Source of the DNA: an uncultured Blautia sp.
GTDB taxonomy: Bacteria; Bacillota; Clostridia; Lachnospirales; Lachnospiraceae
Direction of reading: 5' to 3'
DNA length: 15,464 nt
NCBI GenBank assembly: GCA_900539145.1
Contig: UQAX01000055.1
Location: 1-15,464 of the forward strand
In this document: piece after piece, positions 5,803 through 14,788 of the stretch
How the letters are laid out: every line of letters starts with the position of its first letter
Numbering within the stretch: position 1 is the first letter of the stretch
Made by a program: the position numbers and the translations under genes
The notes under the pieces: generated by a model
Told to the model about the DNA's origin: nothing
Seen by the model: the letters and a program-made list of their open reading frames with translations, nothing else
Database searches by the model: none

Positions 5803-8800
5803 TTAGTCTAATGTTTTGTGATATTCCTGTAAGGATTTCAAGGACTGTGACTCTTTATTTAAAATCGCTTTTACACCGGTTGCACTTGCCAGAGCTGCTG
5901 ACATTGTGGTGATGTAAGGGATTTTCTTATTAATTGCTGTTTTTCTTAAATAGGAGTCATCGTATTTACTCTGTTTTCCGGCAGGAGTGTTGATTACTAA
6001 ATCAATTTCTCCGCTTACTAAGGCATCGTAAACATTTGGGCTGCCTTCCTGAAGCTTTTTCAGAGTCTTACATTCTACACCGTTTTCGTTGAAGAATTTT
6101 GCACATCCTTCTGTAGAAACAATGCTAAATCCAAGTTCTTTAAACTGTTTTGCAGCTTCCAATGCCTGTGCACGGTCATTTTTGTTTACACTGATTAAAG
6201 CAGTTCCGCTAAGAGGAAGTTTTGCTCCTGCAGCTTCCTGTGCTTTGTAGTAAGCTGTTCCGAAAGACTCGCTTAAACCGAGAACTTCACCGGTAGAACG
6301 CATTTCAGGTCCTAAAAGCGGATCAACTTCTGGGAACATATTGAATGGGAATACCGCTTCTTTTACACCATAATATGGATGCGCTTTTTCTTTAAATGCA
6401 GTTACGTCAGGACGTTCATTTGTCAGCTCGTAAGTCATAAGTTTTGTGGCAATGTTTGCCATGTTAATGTTACATACTTTAGAAACAAGCGGTACAGTAC
6501 GGGATGCACGTGGATTTGCTTCCAATACATAAACCTTATCTTCGCAGATTGCGTACTGCATATTCATAAGACCTACAACACCCATTTCGCAGGCAATAGC
6601 AGTTGTATATTTTCTGATGAGTTCTTTATTCTTTTCAGAAATTTCAACAGAAGGAATGACACAAGCGGAGTCACCGGAGTGAATACCTGCCTGTTCAATA
6701 TGCTGCATAACAGTTGGAACAAATGCGTGTGTACCATCAGAGATAGCATCTGTTTCACATTCCAGAGCATTCTGTAAGAATTTATCCATGAGGATTGGAC
6801 GTTCTGGTGTAACATCAATGGCAGCAGCCATGTAATCTCTTAACATATTGTCATCGTAAACAACTTCCATACCACGTCCGCCTAATACATAAGAAGGACG
6901 AACCATCATTGGATAGCCGATGCGGTGGGCAATTTCCAGAGCTTCTTCAACATTGACAGCCATTCCAGACTCAGGCATTGGGATTTCCAGTTTATGCATC
7001 ATTGCGTTAAACAGATCTCTGTCCTCTGCCATATCGATAACAGCAGGAGAAGTACCCAGAATGTGAGCGCCACGTTTTTCCAGCTCTGCTGCAATATTCA
7101 GAGGAGTCTGTCCGCCGAACTGAACGATAATACCAAGAGGTTTTTCCTTATTGTAAATAGACATAACATCTTCTACAGTCAGAGGTTCAAAGTATAATTT
7201 GTCGGAAGTATCGTAGTCTGTAGAAACTGTTTCAGGATTACAGTTTACCATGATCGTTTCAAATCCTAATTCACGCAGAGTAAAGGCTGCATGAACACAG
7301 CAATAATCAAATTCGATACCCTGACCAATACGGTTTGGACCGCCGCCAAGTACCATAACTTTTCTTCCGTTTGATACAGGAGCTTTGTCTTCGCCGTTGT
7401 ATGTAGAATAGTAGTAAGCAGCAGGTTCTTCTACACCACTTACCGGTACGGCATCCCAACGTTCACCCATGCCAAGAGCTTCTCTGCGTTTGAATAATTC
7501 CCATTCATCTGTATCTAAAAGCATAGCAAGGTATTTATCGGAAAATCCGTCTTTCTTAGCCTGAATGAGAAGCTCGTCAGGAAGAGTTTTGCCTTTATAA
7601 GTGAGGATTTCTTCTTCCAAATCAACCAGTTCTTTCATCTGCTGTAAGAACCAGAGTTTGATATGTGTCATATCGTGAAGTTTTTCTAAGGAAGCGCCTT
7701 TACGGATTGCTTCGTAGAGAATGAATTGTCTCTGGCTGGTTGGTTTTTCCAGTTTTGCATATAATTCGTCTAAAGTAAGTTCATGGAAGTCTTTTACAAA
7801 TCCAAGACCATAGCAGCCTCTTTCCAGAGAACGGATGGCTTTCTGTAAAGCTTCTTTATATGTTTTACCGATAGACATAACTTCGCCTACGGCTTTCATC
7901 TGTGTGCCCAGCTTATCCTGAGAGCTTTTGAATTTTTCAAATGCCCAACGAGCAAATTTTACGACAACATAATCTCCGGATGGTTTGTAGTTTGCCAGAG
8001 AACCGTCCTTCCAGTATGGAATTTCATCAAGGGTAAGTCCTGCTGCCAACAATGCAGATACATAAGCAATAGGGAAGCCAGTTGCTTTACTTGCAAGAGC
8101 AGAAGAACGGGATGTTCTTGGGTTGATTTCGATAATGATGATACGGTCTGACTTCGGATCATGAGCAAACTGTACGTTTGTACCGCCGATTACACCGATA
8201 GATTCTACAATTGCGTGTGCCTGTTTTTCAAGACGGTCCTGCAGCTCTTTGGAAATTGTGAGCATTGGTGCAGAACAGAAGGAGTCACCGGTATGTACAC
8301 CCATTGGGTCGATATTTTCAATAAAACAAATAGAGATTTTCTTTCCTGTTTTGTCGCGAACAACTTCAACTTCAAGTTCTTCCCAACCGATTACAGACTC
8401 TTCTACAAGAATTTGGTTTACCATAGAAGCAGCAATACCTCTTGCAGCTACCTTTTTTAATTCTTCTTCATTATAGACAATACCGCCGCCTGTACCGCCC
8501 ATTGTATAAGCAGGACGGATAACACATGGGTATCCTAATTCTTCGGCAATTTTCAGAGCTTCTTCTACAGAATAAGCAGGTGCGCTTTTTGCCATTTCAA
8601 TACCAAGTTTGTCCATGGCATTTTTAAATTCGATACGGTCTTCACCGCGGCTGATAGCATCTACCTGAACACCGATAACTTCTACATTGTATTTGTCCAG
8701 AACACCGGCATGATAGAGCTCTTCACAAAGGTTTAATCCGGACTGTCCGCCTAAGTTTGGAAGAAGGGCATCCGGTCTTTCTTTTGCAATGATTTCAGTC

Positions 8801-9021
8801 AGGCGTTCCACATTTAAAGGTTCGATGTAAGTAACATCTGCTGTGGAAGGGTCAGTCATGATTGTAGCAGGGTTGGAGTTTACCAGTACGATTTCGTAGC
8901 CAAGGTTACGTAAAGCTTTGCACGCCTGTGTACCGGAATAGTCAAATTCACACGCCTGTCCGATGATAATTGGGCCGGAACCGATAATAAGAATTTTGTG
9001 TATATCATTTCTCTTTGGCAT
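5803..9021 (-). CDS. carB: Carbamoyl-phosphate synthase large subunit
   Basis: A 1072-aa protein, matching the roughly 1073 aa of E. coli CarB. It makes carbamoyl phosphate from bicarbonate, ammonia (from glutamine through CarA) and two ATP, feeding pyrimidine and arginine synthesis. Two homologous ATP-grasp halves are visible. The first begins KILIIGSGPIIIGQACEFDY, with MGGTGGG at about 173-179. The second begins near residue 555 with MVLGGGPNRIGQGIEFDYC, with GGRGMEVVYD at about 715. The C-terminal MGS-like regulatory domain covers about 935-1072. GGAGG precedes the ATG at 9021 by 6 bases. carA is not next to it: its promoter lies directly upstream, then a divergent ABC operon. It ends at a terminator shared with the kinase gene. 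Confidence 0.97.
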   Translation of the reverse strand: MPKRNDIHKILIIGSGPIIIGQACEFDYSGTQACKALRNLGYEIVLVNSNPATIMTDPSTADVTYIEPLNVERLTEIIAKERPDALLPNLGGQSGLNLCEELYHAGVLDKYNVEVIGVQVDAISRGEDRIEFKNAMDKLGIEMAKSAPAYSVEEALKIAEELGYPCVIRPAYTMGGTGGGIVYNEEELKKVAARGIAASMVNQILVEESVIGWEELEVEVVRDKTGKKISICFIENIDPMGVHTGDSFCSAPMLTISKELQDRLEKQAHAIVESIGVIGGTNVQFAHDPKSDRIIIIEINPRTSRSSALASKATGFPIAYVSALLAAGLTLDEIPYWKDGSLANYKPSGDYVVVKFARWAFEKFKSSQDKLGTQMKAVGEVMSIGKTYKEALQKAIRSLERGCYGLGFVKDFHELTLDELYAKLEKPTSQRQFILYEAIRKGASLEKLHDMTHIKLWFLQQMKELVDLEEEILTYKGKTLPDELLIQAKKDGFSDKYLAMLLDTDEWELFKRREALGMGERWDAVPVSGVEEPAAYYYSTYNGEDKAPVSNGRKVMVLGGGPNRIGQGIEFDYCCVHAAFTLRELGFETIMVNCNPETVSTDYDTSDKLYFEPLTVEDVMSIYNKEKPLGIIVQFGGQTPLNIAAELEKRGAHILGTSPAVIDMAEDRDLFNAMMHKLEIPMPESGMAVNVEEALEIAHRIGYPMMVRPSYVLGGRGMEVVYDDNMLRDYMAAAIDVTPERPILMDKFLQNALECETDAISDGTHAFVPTVMQHIEQAGIHSGDSACVIPSVEISEKNKELIRKYTTAIACEMGVVGLMNMQYAICEDKVYVLEANPRASRTVPLVSKVCNINMANIATKLMTYELTNERPDVTAFKEKAHPYYGVKEAVFPFNMFPEVDPLLGPEMRSTGEVLGLSESFGTAYYKAQEAAGAKLPLSGTALISVNKNDRAQALEAAKQFKELGFSIVSTEGCAKFFNENGVECKTLKKLQEGSPNVYDALVSGEIDLVINTPAGKQSKYDDSYLRKTAINKKIPYITTMSAALASATGVKAILNKESQSLKSLQEYHKTLD

Positions 9022-9070
9022 AAAGAACCTCCATTTATATATATTTTTTATGACTTTACATACATAATAA

Positions 9071-9100
9071 AGTATATCATAAAGGGAGATTATTAAGCAA
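9071..9100 (-). promoter_or_regulatory. Predicted carB promoter
   Basis: On the minus strand there is a -35 TTGCTT (plus bases 9095-9100), an 18-bp spacer and a -10 TATACT (9071-9076) preceded by TGA as an extended -10. The transcript would start near 9064, leaving about 43 bases before the carB ATG. That leader has no obvious hairpin or PyrR-type attenuator. Confidence 0.6.
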
Positions 9101-9118
9101 GGAAATAATAAGATTTTC

Positions 9119-9147
9119 TTTACCCTAAAAAACTTTTATGCTATACT
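9119..9147 (+). promoter_or_regulatory. Predicted promoter of the ABC exporter/NdpA operon
   Basis: A -35-like TTTACC (9119-9124), a 17-bp spacer and a -10 TATACT (9142-9147) preceded by TGC are visible; a second TATACT overlaps at 9147-9152. The divergent carB promoter lies 18 bases further left. The predicted start near 9154 fits the SD at 9168-9172. Confidence 0.6.
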
Positions 9148-9180
9148 ATACTAAATTTACTGAATTTGGAGGGAAGGTTT

Positions 9181-9885
9181 ATGATAGAAGTTCGAAATTT
9201 GACAAAATTTTATAATGTATTGGAAAAACCTGCGGTAAAGGATGTTTCTCTTTGTGCAAGACCAGGGGAAATTACCATTCTTTTAGGACCAAACGGAGCA
9301 GGAAAATCTACTACCATTAAAAGCATTGCAAATCTTTTAAACTATGAGGGGGAAATTTTAATATGCGGTCATGACAATAATACTATTGAAGCCAAGAAAT
9401 GTTTCAGCTACGTGCCTGAAATCCCTATGCTGTACGATGTTCTTACCGTGGATGAAACCATAGAATTTATTGGCAGGGCATATCGTGTAAAACATTATAA
9501 AGAAATAGCGGACAGGTATCTGGAAGCATTTAAAATGACAGAAAATCGGAAAAAACTGGCAAAAGAATTAAGCAAAGGCATGCGTCAAAAATTAAGTATG
9601 ATTTTAGCTTTTATCATTCAGCCAAAAGCCCTGCTTGTAGATGAACCCATGGTAGGTCTGGATCCGGCCAGCATCGAGGAAGTTCTGGAAATTTTCCGGC
9701 AACTGCGGGCAGAAGGCACAGCAATTCTCATTAGTACGCATATTATTGATATTGTAAATGATATCTGGGACAGGGCTTATATTATGAACAGGGGAGAAAT
9801 TGTAAAAGAAATAGGCAGAAAAGATGCGGGAGAAGAAACTTTAAAGGAAATCTTCTTTGAAACTACAAAGGAGGGAGATGTATGA
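9181..9885 (+). CDS. ABC transporter ATP-binding protein (EcsA-like)
   Basis: A 234-aa cytoplasmic ATPase. Walker A is GPNGAGKST at 36-44, the signature LSKGM at 130-134, Walker B ALLVDE at 150-155 with Glu155, the D-loop GLDP follows, and the H-loop is His187. The short form without a long C-terminal extension resembles EcsA-like exporters. The ATG at 9181 has GGAGG at 9168-9172, 8 bases upstream; an in-frame TTG at 9166 would overlap the SD and is rejected. Its stop overlaps the start of the permease gene by 4 bases (ATGA), so the two are translationally coupled and should form one transporter. The substrate is not evident. Confidence 0.9.
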   Translation: MIEVRNLTKFYNVLEKPAVKDVSLCARPGEITILLGPNGAGKSTTIKSIANLLNYEGEILICGHDNNTIEAKKCFSYVPEIPMLYDVLTVDETIEFIGRAYRVKHYKEIADRYLEAFKMTENRKKLAKELSKGMRQKLSMILAFIIQPKALLVDEPMVGLDPASIEEVLEIFRQLRAEGTAILISTHIIDIVNDIWDRAYIMNRGEIVKEIGRKDAGEETLKEIFFETTKEGDV

Positions 9886-11444
9886 ATTCATTCTTCTATT
9901 TGTTTCGGACGAAAATAAAGGGGGCTGTAAGAGTCCAGTTTTCCTCCTTGGGAACGGGCATGGCGGTAATTTTTATGGTTTTAATTTATGGAGTGCTTAT
10001 AGGTACTATTTTTATGTCTTCTGTGCCTTATGAACGGGAAACCATGTATTTGCAGACCGCCACGGCAATTCTGGCAGGAGTGGGTGTTACGGCTTTCTTT
10101 TCAATGCTGTCGTTAATGAGCAAACGAAAAGCGCTTTTATATGATACCGATGCTTTTTATTTCTTTTCCGGTCCTTATACAAAGATGCAGACAAATCTCT
10201 TTATTTTAGTACAGACTTTAAAAGGCGCATTGGGATATGGACTGATAGGGTGCTTTTTTATGGGCTTGCTTTCTGTGGGAAGATATTTTTCAATTCCGTA
10301 TTTTCTTTTATGTCTGCTGGTATTTTTCTTAATCAGCTCTCTATTTTTACTGATGACAGATTATATTTATATGTGGACTTTGGTAAAGCCGAAGGTAAGG
10401 GTTTGGAATTATATTGCAGTAACATTGGTGCTGGCATCAGCAGGAGTGGTTTTCTTCCTGTCTATGCAGGCGGCAGGTTATGATTTTGAAGATGGATTTT
10501 TTAGATTTGCCGTAAGCAGGGAGTTTTATTATGTACCCTTCTTTGGCTGGGGTAAGCTTGTTTTAAGTGCTTTTTTGGAAAAAGAGCATATAGGGATGAT
10601 AATTGGTATGGCTCTTTTATTGATTGCGAATGCTGTGTTTGTTATTTTATTTTTGACTTTTCCAAAAAATATTGTGGAGCAGGCTGTGCGGGATGCAGAA
10701 GAAGTCAGTAATTATGTTCGCAGGGTAAAGGCAAATGGAGGCAATATTCTTAGCAGCGAAGGAAAGATAAAGCAGGTTCGAGGCGAATTTCCGGAAGGTG
10801 CAAGAGCAATTTTTTATAAAAATATTCTTACCATGAAAAAAACAGGCAGTTTTTTAAGAAAACAGGATTTTTTTGTTATTGTTGTATATTTTGTTTTAAG
10901 TTATGTGATAGCGCCGGAAAACCAGTTTTATATGTTTAGTTACATGATGATTTTATGGTTGTTTAATCTTTTAAATGATGCTGAATTTTTAGGAGAATTG
11001 AAAAATTATCAGATTTATCTGATACCGGAAAAACCATTAAAAAAATTAATTTATGCAATTTTGCCTGCATACGTGAAAGTATCTATTTTGCTTGGGACTG
11101 CAATTTTGCTTGTGGGAATTTTTAATCGTATGCCTGTTCTGACGATTTTGCAGTATCTTTTTATGCTCTTGGGATATGGCATGATTTTTATTTCCGGTAC
11201 TGTATGGGCAACAAAAGTTATGAAAACAAAAGCCAGCGCTGCAATGGAAAATCTGCTTCGTATGCTTATTATTTTACTTGCGGCAGTTCCGGCAACGGCA
11301 GCAGGATTTTTTACATGGATGTTGTTCAGAGATATGTATGTATTTCAGGCAGTTGTTACAATTGTTACCATACTTATGAATTTTATGGTATCGGTAATTA
11401 TTATTGTTGCCTGTCAGGGAATGATGAATGGGAGAGAAATATAG
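9882..11444 (+). CDS. Putative ABC exporter permease, large form
   Basis: A 520-aa polytopic membrane protein with about ten to twelve hydrophobic segments: near 27-50, 60-82, 112-130, 135-162, 175-195, 235-258, then about 330-365, 400-420, 430-450, 458-485 and 490-515. A charged cytoplasmic stretch at about 262-325 (EQAVRDAEEVSNYVRR) separates the two membrane halves. The size and arrangement recall the putative ABC exporter family of Firmicutes, often paired with EcsA-type ATPases; I did not see a diagnostic motif that settles the family. It is coupled to the ATPase gene by the ATGA overlap and is followed after 15 bases by the NdpA-like gene. It probably exports a peptide, lipid or drug. 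Confidence 0.8.
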   Translation: MNSFFYLFRTKIKGAVRVQFSSLGTGMAVIFMVLIYGVLIGTIFMSSVPYERETMYLQTATAILAGVGVTAFFSMLSLMSKRKALLYDTDAFYFFSGPYTKMQTNLFILVQTLKGALGYGLIGCFFMGLLSVGRYFSIPYFLLCLLVFFLISSLFLLMTDYIYMWTLVKPKVRVWNYIAVTLVLASAGVVFFLSMQAAGYDFEDGFFRFAVSREFYYVPFFGWGKLVLSAFLEKEHIGMIIGMALLLIANAVFVILFLTFPKNIVEQAVRDAEEVSNYVRRVKANGGNILSSEGKIKQVRGEFPEGARAIFYKNILTMKKTGSFLRKQDFFVIVVYFVLSYVIAPENQFYMFSYMMILWLFNLLNDAEFLGELKNYQIYLIPEKPLKKLIYAILPAYVKVSILLGTAILLVGIFNRMPVLTILQYLFMLLGYGMIFISGTVWATKVMKTKASAAMENLLRMLIILLAAVPATAAGFFTWMLFRDMYVFQAVVTIVTILMNFMVSVIIIVACQGMMNGREI

Positions 11445-11459
11445 AAGGGAATGAAAGAA

Positions 11460-12482
11460 ATGTTGGCATCAAAAGAAGAAATTAAAATTCAGCAGGCAGT
11501 GGTACATATTTTAGACTCTGCACTGGGAGTGCCGGTATTATCCGACACATTACTGGATTGCGGTTCTGATTTTTCCGATTTTTTGAAAAGTCATATTTTT
11601 AAAATTGACAGCAGTGATGAGATAAAAAACTGCAGTTTTACAGAGGAGTCTTCTGTTTTTCCTCTGGTAGAAGAATGGAATTCTGAAAAATTTCTGGAAG
11701 TTTCTCAAAAAATAGCAGGAGAACTTTATACAATTATGAACCAGAATATAGAAATTCCGGCTGCAGATTTACTGGTGGTAGAATATGCAGTGGAAAAGCA
11801 CAATTATTTGGCGCTTTTAAAAATGAATTATAAAACTTCCTACACCCATCTGACAAACTCAGATCCGTGGGGGAATAATAACGATATTATTAAGCAAAAA
11901 GCAATTCTTCCGGGAGAAACACAGAAACTTACGGAAGCTGCTTTAATTGACCTTATGGCGCCCCAGTATGTACGTCTGGTGGAAAAGAAGTATGATGTAA
12001 ACGGTGTAAAAACAAATTATTTTTCTCAGTGTTTTTTAAAATGTAAAGGTTCTTTGTCTTCTAAGACAAAACTTGCCATTGTAAATAAAGCTGTAACAGA
12101 AGTTCAGAAAAAGTATTTTCATGACTCTGAGCAGTTTGAGGTGCAAATGGAAACCAAAAGTATTTTAAATCAGGAATTTTCTGAACAGGGTGGTTTGGAA
12201 GTGCCTGTGGTAATTGACAAAATTTTTAAGGAACACCCTCAGATGAAAGAGGAGGTTCAGGAAAAATTAGAAAAATATAATCTTACAGAGGCTACTATCG
12301 AACCCCAAAATCCGCTGACAACAAAAAAATTTACTAAGCAGCATTTAATGACAGATACAGGGATTGAGTTGAAAATACCTATGGAAGAATACAATAATAA
12401 AGATAAAATAGAATTTATCACAAATCCAGATGGAACGATTTCTGTTTTAATTAAAAATATCGGAAGTATTGAAAGCAAGTAA
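11460..12482 (+). CDS. Nucleoid-associated protein, NdpA/YejK family
   Basis: A 340-aa soluble protein resembling the 37-kDa nucleoid-associated family (E. coli YejK/NdpA). The N-terminal QQAVVHILDSALGVPVLSDTLLD stretch and the central VEYAVEKHNYLALLKMNY segment (about 107-124) are characteristic. There are no membrane segments. The start at ATG 11460 puts AAGGGA at 11445-11450 nine bases upstream; an in-frame ATG at 11451 directly abuts that SD and would add three residues. It follows the ABC permease gene by 15 bases without a terminator or promoter, so it belongs to that transcript. The family binds nucleoid or single-stranded DNA in proteobacteria. Its job in Clostridia, and why it travels with an exporter, is not known to me. 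Confidence 0.8.
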   Translation: MLASKEEIKIQQAVVHILDSALGVPVLSDTLLDCGSDFSDFLKSHIFKIDSSDEIKNCSFTEESSVFPLVEEWNSEKFLEVSQKIAGELYTIMNQNIEIPAADLLVVEYAVEKHNYLALLKMNYKTSYTHLTNSDPWGNNNDIIKQKAILPGETQKLTEAALIDLMAPQYVRLVEKKYDVNGVKTNYFSQCFLKCKGSLSSKTKLAIVNKAVTEVQKKYFHDSEQFEVQMETKSILNQEFSEQGGLEVPVVIDKIFKEHPQMKEEVQEKLEKYNLTEATIEPQNPLTTKKFTKQHLMTDTGIELKIPMEEYNNKDKIEFITNPDGTISVLIKNIGSIESK

Positions 12483-12498
12483 GAACCATGTTATAATT
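12469..12498 (+). promoter_or_regulatory. Predicted strong promoter of the NSS transporter gene
   Basis: A -35 TTGAAA (12469-12474), an 18-bp spacer and a consensus -10 TATAAT (12493-12498) with TGT just before it. The -35 lies inside the last codons of the NdpA-like gene. The transcript should start near 12505. Confidence 0.7.
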
Positions 12499-12511
12499 AC
12501 CTGAAAAATCA

Positions 12512-12550
12512 TCTCTGTAAAGTCGTTGCACATCAACGCTTTGGTGAGAT
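12512..12550 (+). promoter_or_regulatory. Structured 5' leader hairpin of the NSS transporter gene
   Basis: Between the predicted transcript start (near 12505) and the SD (AGAGG, 12566-12570) lies a long imperfect hairpin. An outer ATCTC/GAGAT stem and an inner CGTTG/CAACG stem enclose the loop CACAT, with at least three further pairs next to a bulged T. No T tract follows; the next bases are A-rich, so it is not a terminator. It could stabilise the mRNA or be a regulatory element. I match it to no known riboswitch. Coordinates may be off by one base. Confidence 0.5.
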
Positions 12551-12578
12551 AAAGAAAAAAGAAGAAGAGGTACATAAT

Positions 12579-13949
12579 ATGGAAAGAGAAAAATTTTCCT
12601 CACGAATTGGTTTTATCCTGATTTCAGCAGGTTGTGCCATTGGACTTGGAAACGTATGGAGATTTCCTTACATTACGGGAAAATACGGCGGCGCAGCGTT
12701 TGTGCTGATTTATTTATTCTTTTTACTTGTTCTAGGACTTCCAATTATGGTAATGGAATTTTCCGTGGGAAGAGCAAGTCAGAAAAGTATTGCAACATCT
12801 TTTAACGTTCTTGAACCGAAAGGAACGAAGTGGCATATTTACCGCTATTTCGGTATGGCAGGCAATTATCTTTTAATGATGTTTTATACTACTATTGGCG
12901 GTTGGATGCTGGCATACTTTGTAAAGATGATGAAAGGTGATTTCGCAGGGCTGGATACCGAGGGGGTAGGAGCAGAGTTTGCAAAGCTTACCACAGATAT
13001 GCCGACCATGATTTTCTGGATGGCAGTCATTGTTATTATTGGTTTTTTAGTGTGTTCTATGGGACTGCAAAGTGGTGTAGAGCGTATTAACAAGATTATG
13101 ATGGTAGTGCTTTTGGGGCTGATGGTAGTACTGGCAATTAATTCCTGCCTGCTGCCCGGTGCATCAGAAGGACTGAAATTTTATTTGCTCCCTGATTTTG
13201 GGAAGTTAATAGAAGCAGGAATTTCTGAAGTGGTCTTTGCGGCTATGGGTCAGGCATTCTTTACTTTGAGTTTAGGTATTGGAGCGCTGGCTATTTTCGG
13301 AAGTTATATTGGAAAAGAGAGAAAGCTTACAGGAGAAGCAATTAATATTACGATTTTGGATACCAGTGTGGCACTTATTGCAGGTCTGATTATTTTTCCT
13401 GCCTGTTTCGCCTTTGATATTAATCCGGGAGAAGGTCCGGGACTGGTGTTTGTTACACTTCCAAATGTATTTAACGAAATGAAAGGCGGAAGACTTTGGG
13501 GCTCTTTGTTCTTCCTGTTTATGACGTTTGCTGCATTATCTACCATTATTGCAGTATTTCAGAATATTATTTCTTTTGCACAGGATTTGTGGAACTGGAG
13601 TCTGAAAAAAGCAGTTTTAGTAAATGGAGTGGCTATTTTTATTTTATCTCTGCCTTGTATTTTCGGTATGACAATCTGGAGTGATTTTACAATTTTAGGA
13701 AAGCAGATTATGGACTTTGAGGACTTTTTGGTTAGCAACAATATGCTGCCGTTGGGTTCATTAGTGTATCTGCTGTTCTGTGTGAATAAATATGGCTGGG
13801 GTTGGGAGAATTTCCTGAAAGAAGCCAACACAGGAGCAGGTGTTTCTTTCCCTAAAAAGATGAGAGTGTATCTTACTTTTGTACTTCCTATTGTAGTATT
13901 TTATATTTTTATTCAGGGATATTGGAGCCTTTTTGCAGGATTAAAATAA
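12579..13949 (+). CDS. Sodium-dependent transporter, NSS/SNF family
   Basis: A 456-aa membrane symporter of the neurotransmitter:sodium symporter family (bacterial relatives LeuT, MhsT, TnaT, B. subtilis YhdH/YocR). TM1 carries the unwound-helix motif GLGNVWRFPYI at 22-32, where Na+ and amino acid bind. The GGAAF stretch at 37-41 and about eleven hydrophobic segments fit the shorter bacterial 11-TM form. GQAFFTLSLGIGAL in the middle matches TM6. It probably takes up an amino acid with Na+; the substrate cannot be read from the sequence. AGAGG at 12566-12570 is 8 bases before the ATG. It is transcribed alone, from its own promoter and structured leader, and no clear terminator follows before the pyrH promoter. 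Confidence 0.93.
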   Translation: MEREKFSSRIGFILISAGCAIGLGNVWRFPYITGKYGGAAFVLIYLFFLLVLGLPIMVMEFSVGRASQKSIATSFNVLEPKGTKWHIYRYFGMAGNYLLMMFYTTIGGWMLAYFVKMMKGDFAGLDTEGVGAEFAKLTTDMPTMIFWMAVIVIIGFLVCSMGLQSGVERINKIMMVVLLGLMVVLAINSCLLPGASEGLKFYLLPDFGKLIEAGISEVVFAAMGQAFFTLSLGIGALAIFGSYIGKERKLTGEAINITILDTSVALIAGLIIFPACFAFDINPGEGPGLVFVTLPNVFNEMKGGRLWGSLFFLFMTFAALSTIIAVFQNIISFAQDLWNWSLKKAVLVNGVAIFILSLPCIFGMTIWSDFTILGKQIMDFEDFLVSNNMLPLGSLVYLLFCVNKYGWGWENFLKEANTGAGVSFPKKMRVYLTFVLPIVVFYIFIQGYWSLFAGLK

Positions 13950-13976
13950 AGGAAAAGAAAGTTTCAGAAAAATTTC

Positions 13977-14005
13977 TTGAAATCGGAGAGTTTTATAGGT
14001 ATACT
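13977..14005 (+). promoter_or_regulatory. Predicted promoter of pyrH-frr
   Basis: A -35 TTGAAA (13977-13982), an exact 17-bp spacer and a -10 TATACT (14000-14005). The transcript would start near 14012 with a leader of about 50 bases. This argues against the in-frame TTG at 13977, which would lie in the -35 box itself. Confidence 0.7.
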
Positions 14006-14063
14006 TAGAGAAAAGCGGTGCTTTATGCCGTTACGGGAATTAAGAGATAAAGGAGCTTATACA

Positions 14064-14759
14064 ATGAAACGAATTTTATTGAAATTAAGTGGAGAAGCTT
14101 TAGCAGGACCGAAAAAAACAGGTTTTGATGAAGCAACCGTTATGGAAGTTGCAAAACAGGTAAAGGTACTTGTAGATGAAGGAATTCAGGTTGGTATTGT
14201 AATCGGAGGAGGAAACTTCTGGAGAGGACGTACCAGTGAAAATATTGACAGAACAAAGGCAGACCAGATTGGTATGCTGGCAACTGTTATGAACTGTATT
14301 TATGTTTCTGAAATTTTCCGTGCAGCAGGAATGAAGACAAGTGTACTCACACCATTTGAGTGCGGTTCTTTTACAAAGCTGTTTTCCAAAGATCGTGCTA
14401 ATAAATACTTTGAGAGAGGCATGGTTGTTTTTATGGCAGGTGGAACAGGACACCCATACTTCTCAACAGATACAGCTACTGTACTTCGTGCTATTGAAAT
14501 TGAAGCAGAAACAATTTTCCTTGCAAAAGCTGTAGATGGTGTTTATGACAGTGACCCGAAAACAAACCCGGATGCTAAAAAGTATGATGAAGTTCACATT
14601 CAGGAAGTAATTGATAAAAAATTGGCAGTTGTGGATATGACAGCTTCTATTATGTGTATGGAAAATAAAATGCCAATGCTGGTATTTGGTTTAAATGAAG
14701 AGAACAGCATTGTTAATACTGCTCATGGCAAATTCACAGGTACAAAAGTGCTTGTATAG
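14064..14759 (+). CDS. pyrH: UMP kinase
   Basis: A 231-aa cytosolic kinase that phosphorylates UMP to UDP with ATP; the bacterial form is a hexamer of the amino-acid-kinase fold, usually activated by GTP and inhibited by UTP. Visible motifs are LKLSGEAL at 6-13, the glycine-rich GGGNFWRG at 48-55, DQIGMLATVMN at 67-77, the FSTDTATVLRA stretch at 133-143, and DGVYDSDP at 158-165. The ATG at 14064 has AAGGAG at 14050-14055; the frame is open upstream to 13977 but those codons overlap the promoter. frr follows after 29 bases in the order that is standard across bacteria. Length and motifs are normal. Confidence 0.97.
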   Translation: MKRILLKLSGEALAGPKKTGFDEATVMEVAKQVKVLVDEGIQVGIVIGGGNFWRGRTSENIDRTKADQIGMLATVMNCIYVSEIFRAAGMKTSVLTPFECGSFTKLFSKDRANKYFERGMVVFMAGGTGHPYFSTDTATVLRAIEIEAETIFLAKAVDGVYDSDPKTNPDAKKYDEVHIQEVIDKKLAVVDMTASIMCMENKMPMLVFGLNEENSIVNTAHGKFTGTKVLV

Positions 14760-14788
14760 TCGGAATTTTAAATTAGGAGGAAGAAAAT

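Noticed and set aside
6379..8476. Long open frames antisense or out of frame within carB
   Set aside because: They lack SD sites and recognisable protein features, and overlap a clearly intact 1072-aa carB. They are by-products of its codon use.
13950..13990. AT-rich inverted sequence after the NSS gene as a terminator
   Set aside because: The pairing leaves a loop of about two bases, the stem is A/T only and no T tract follows. The region instead carries the pyrH -35 box.
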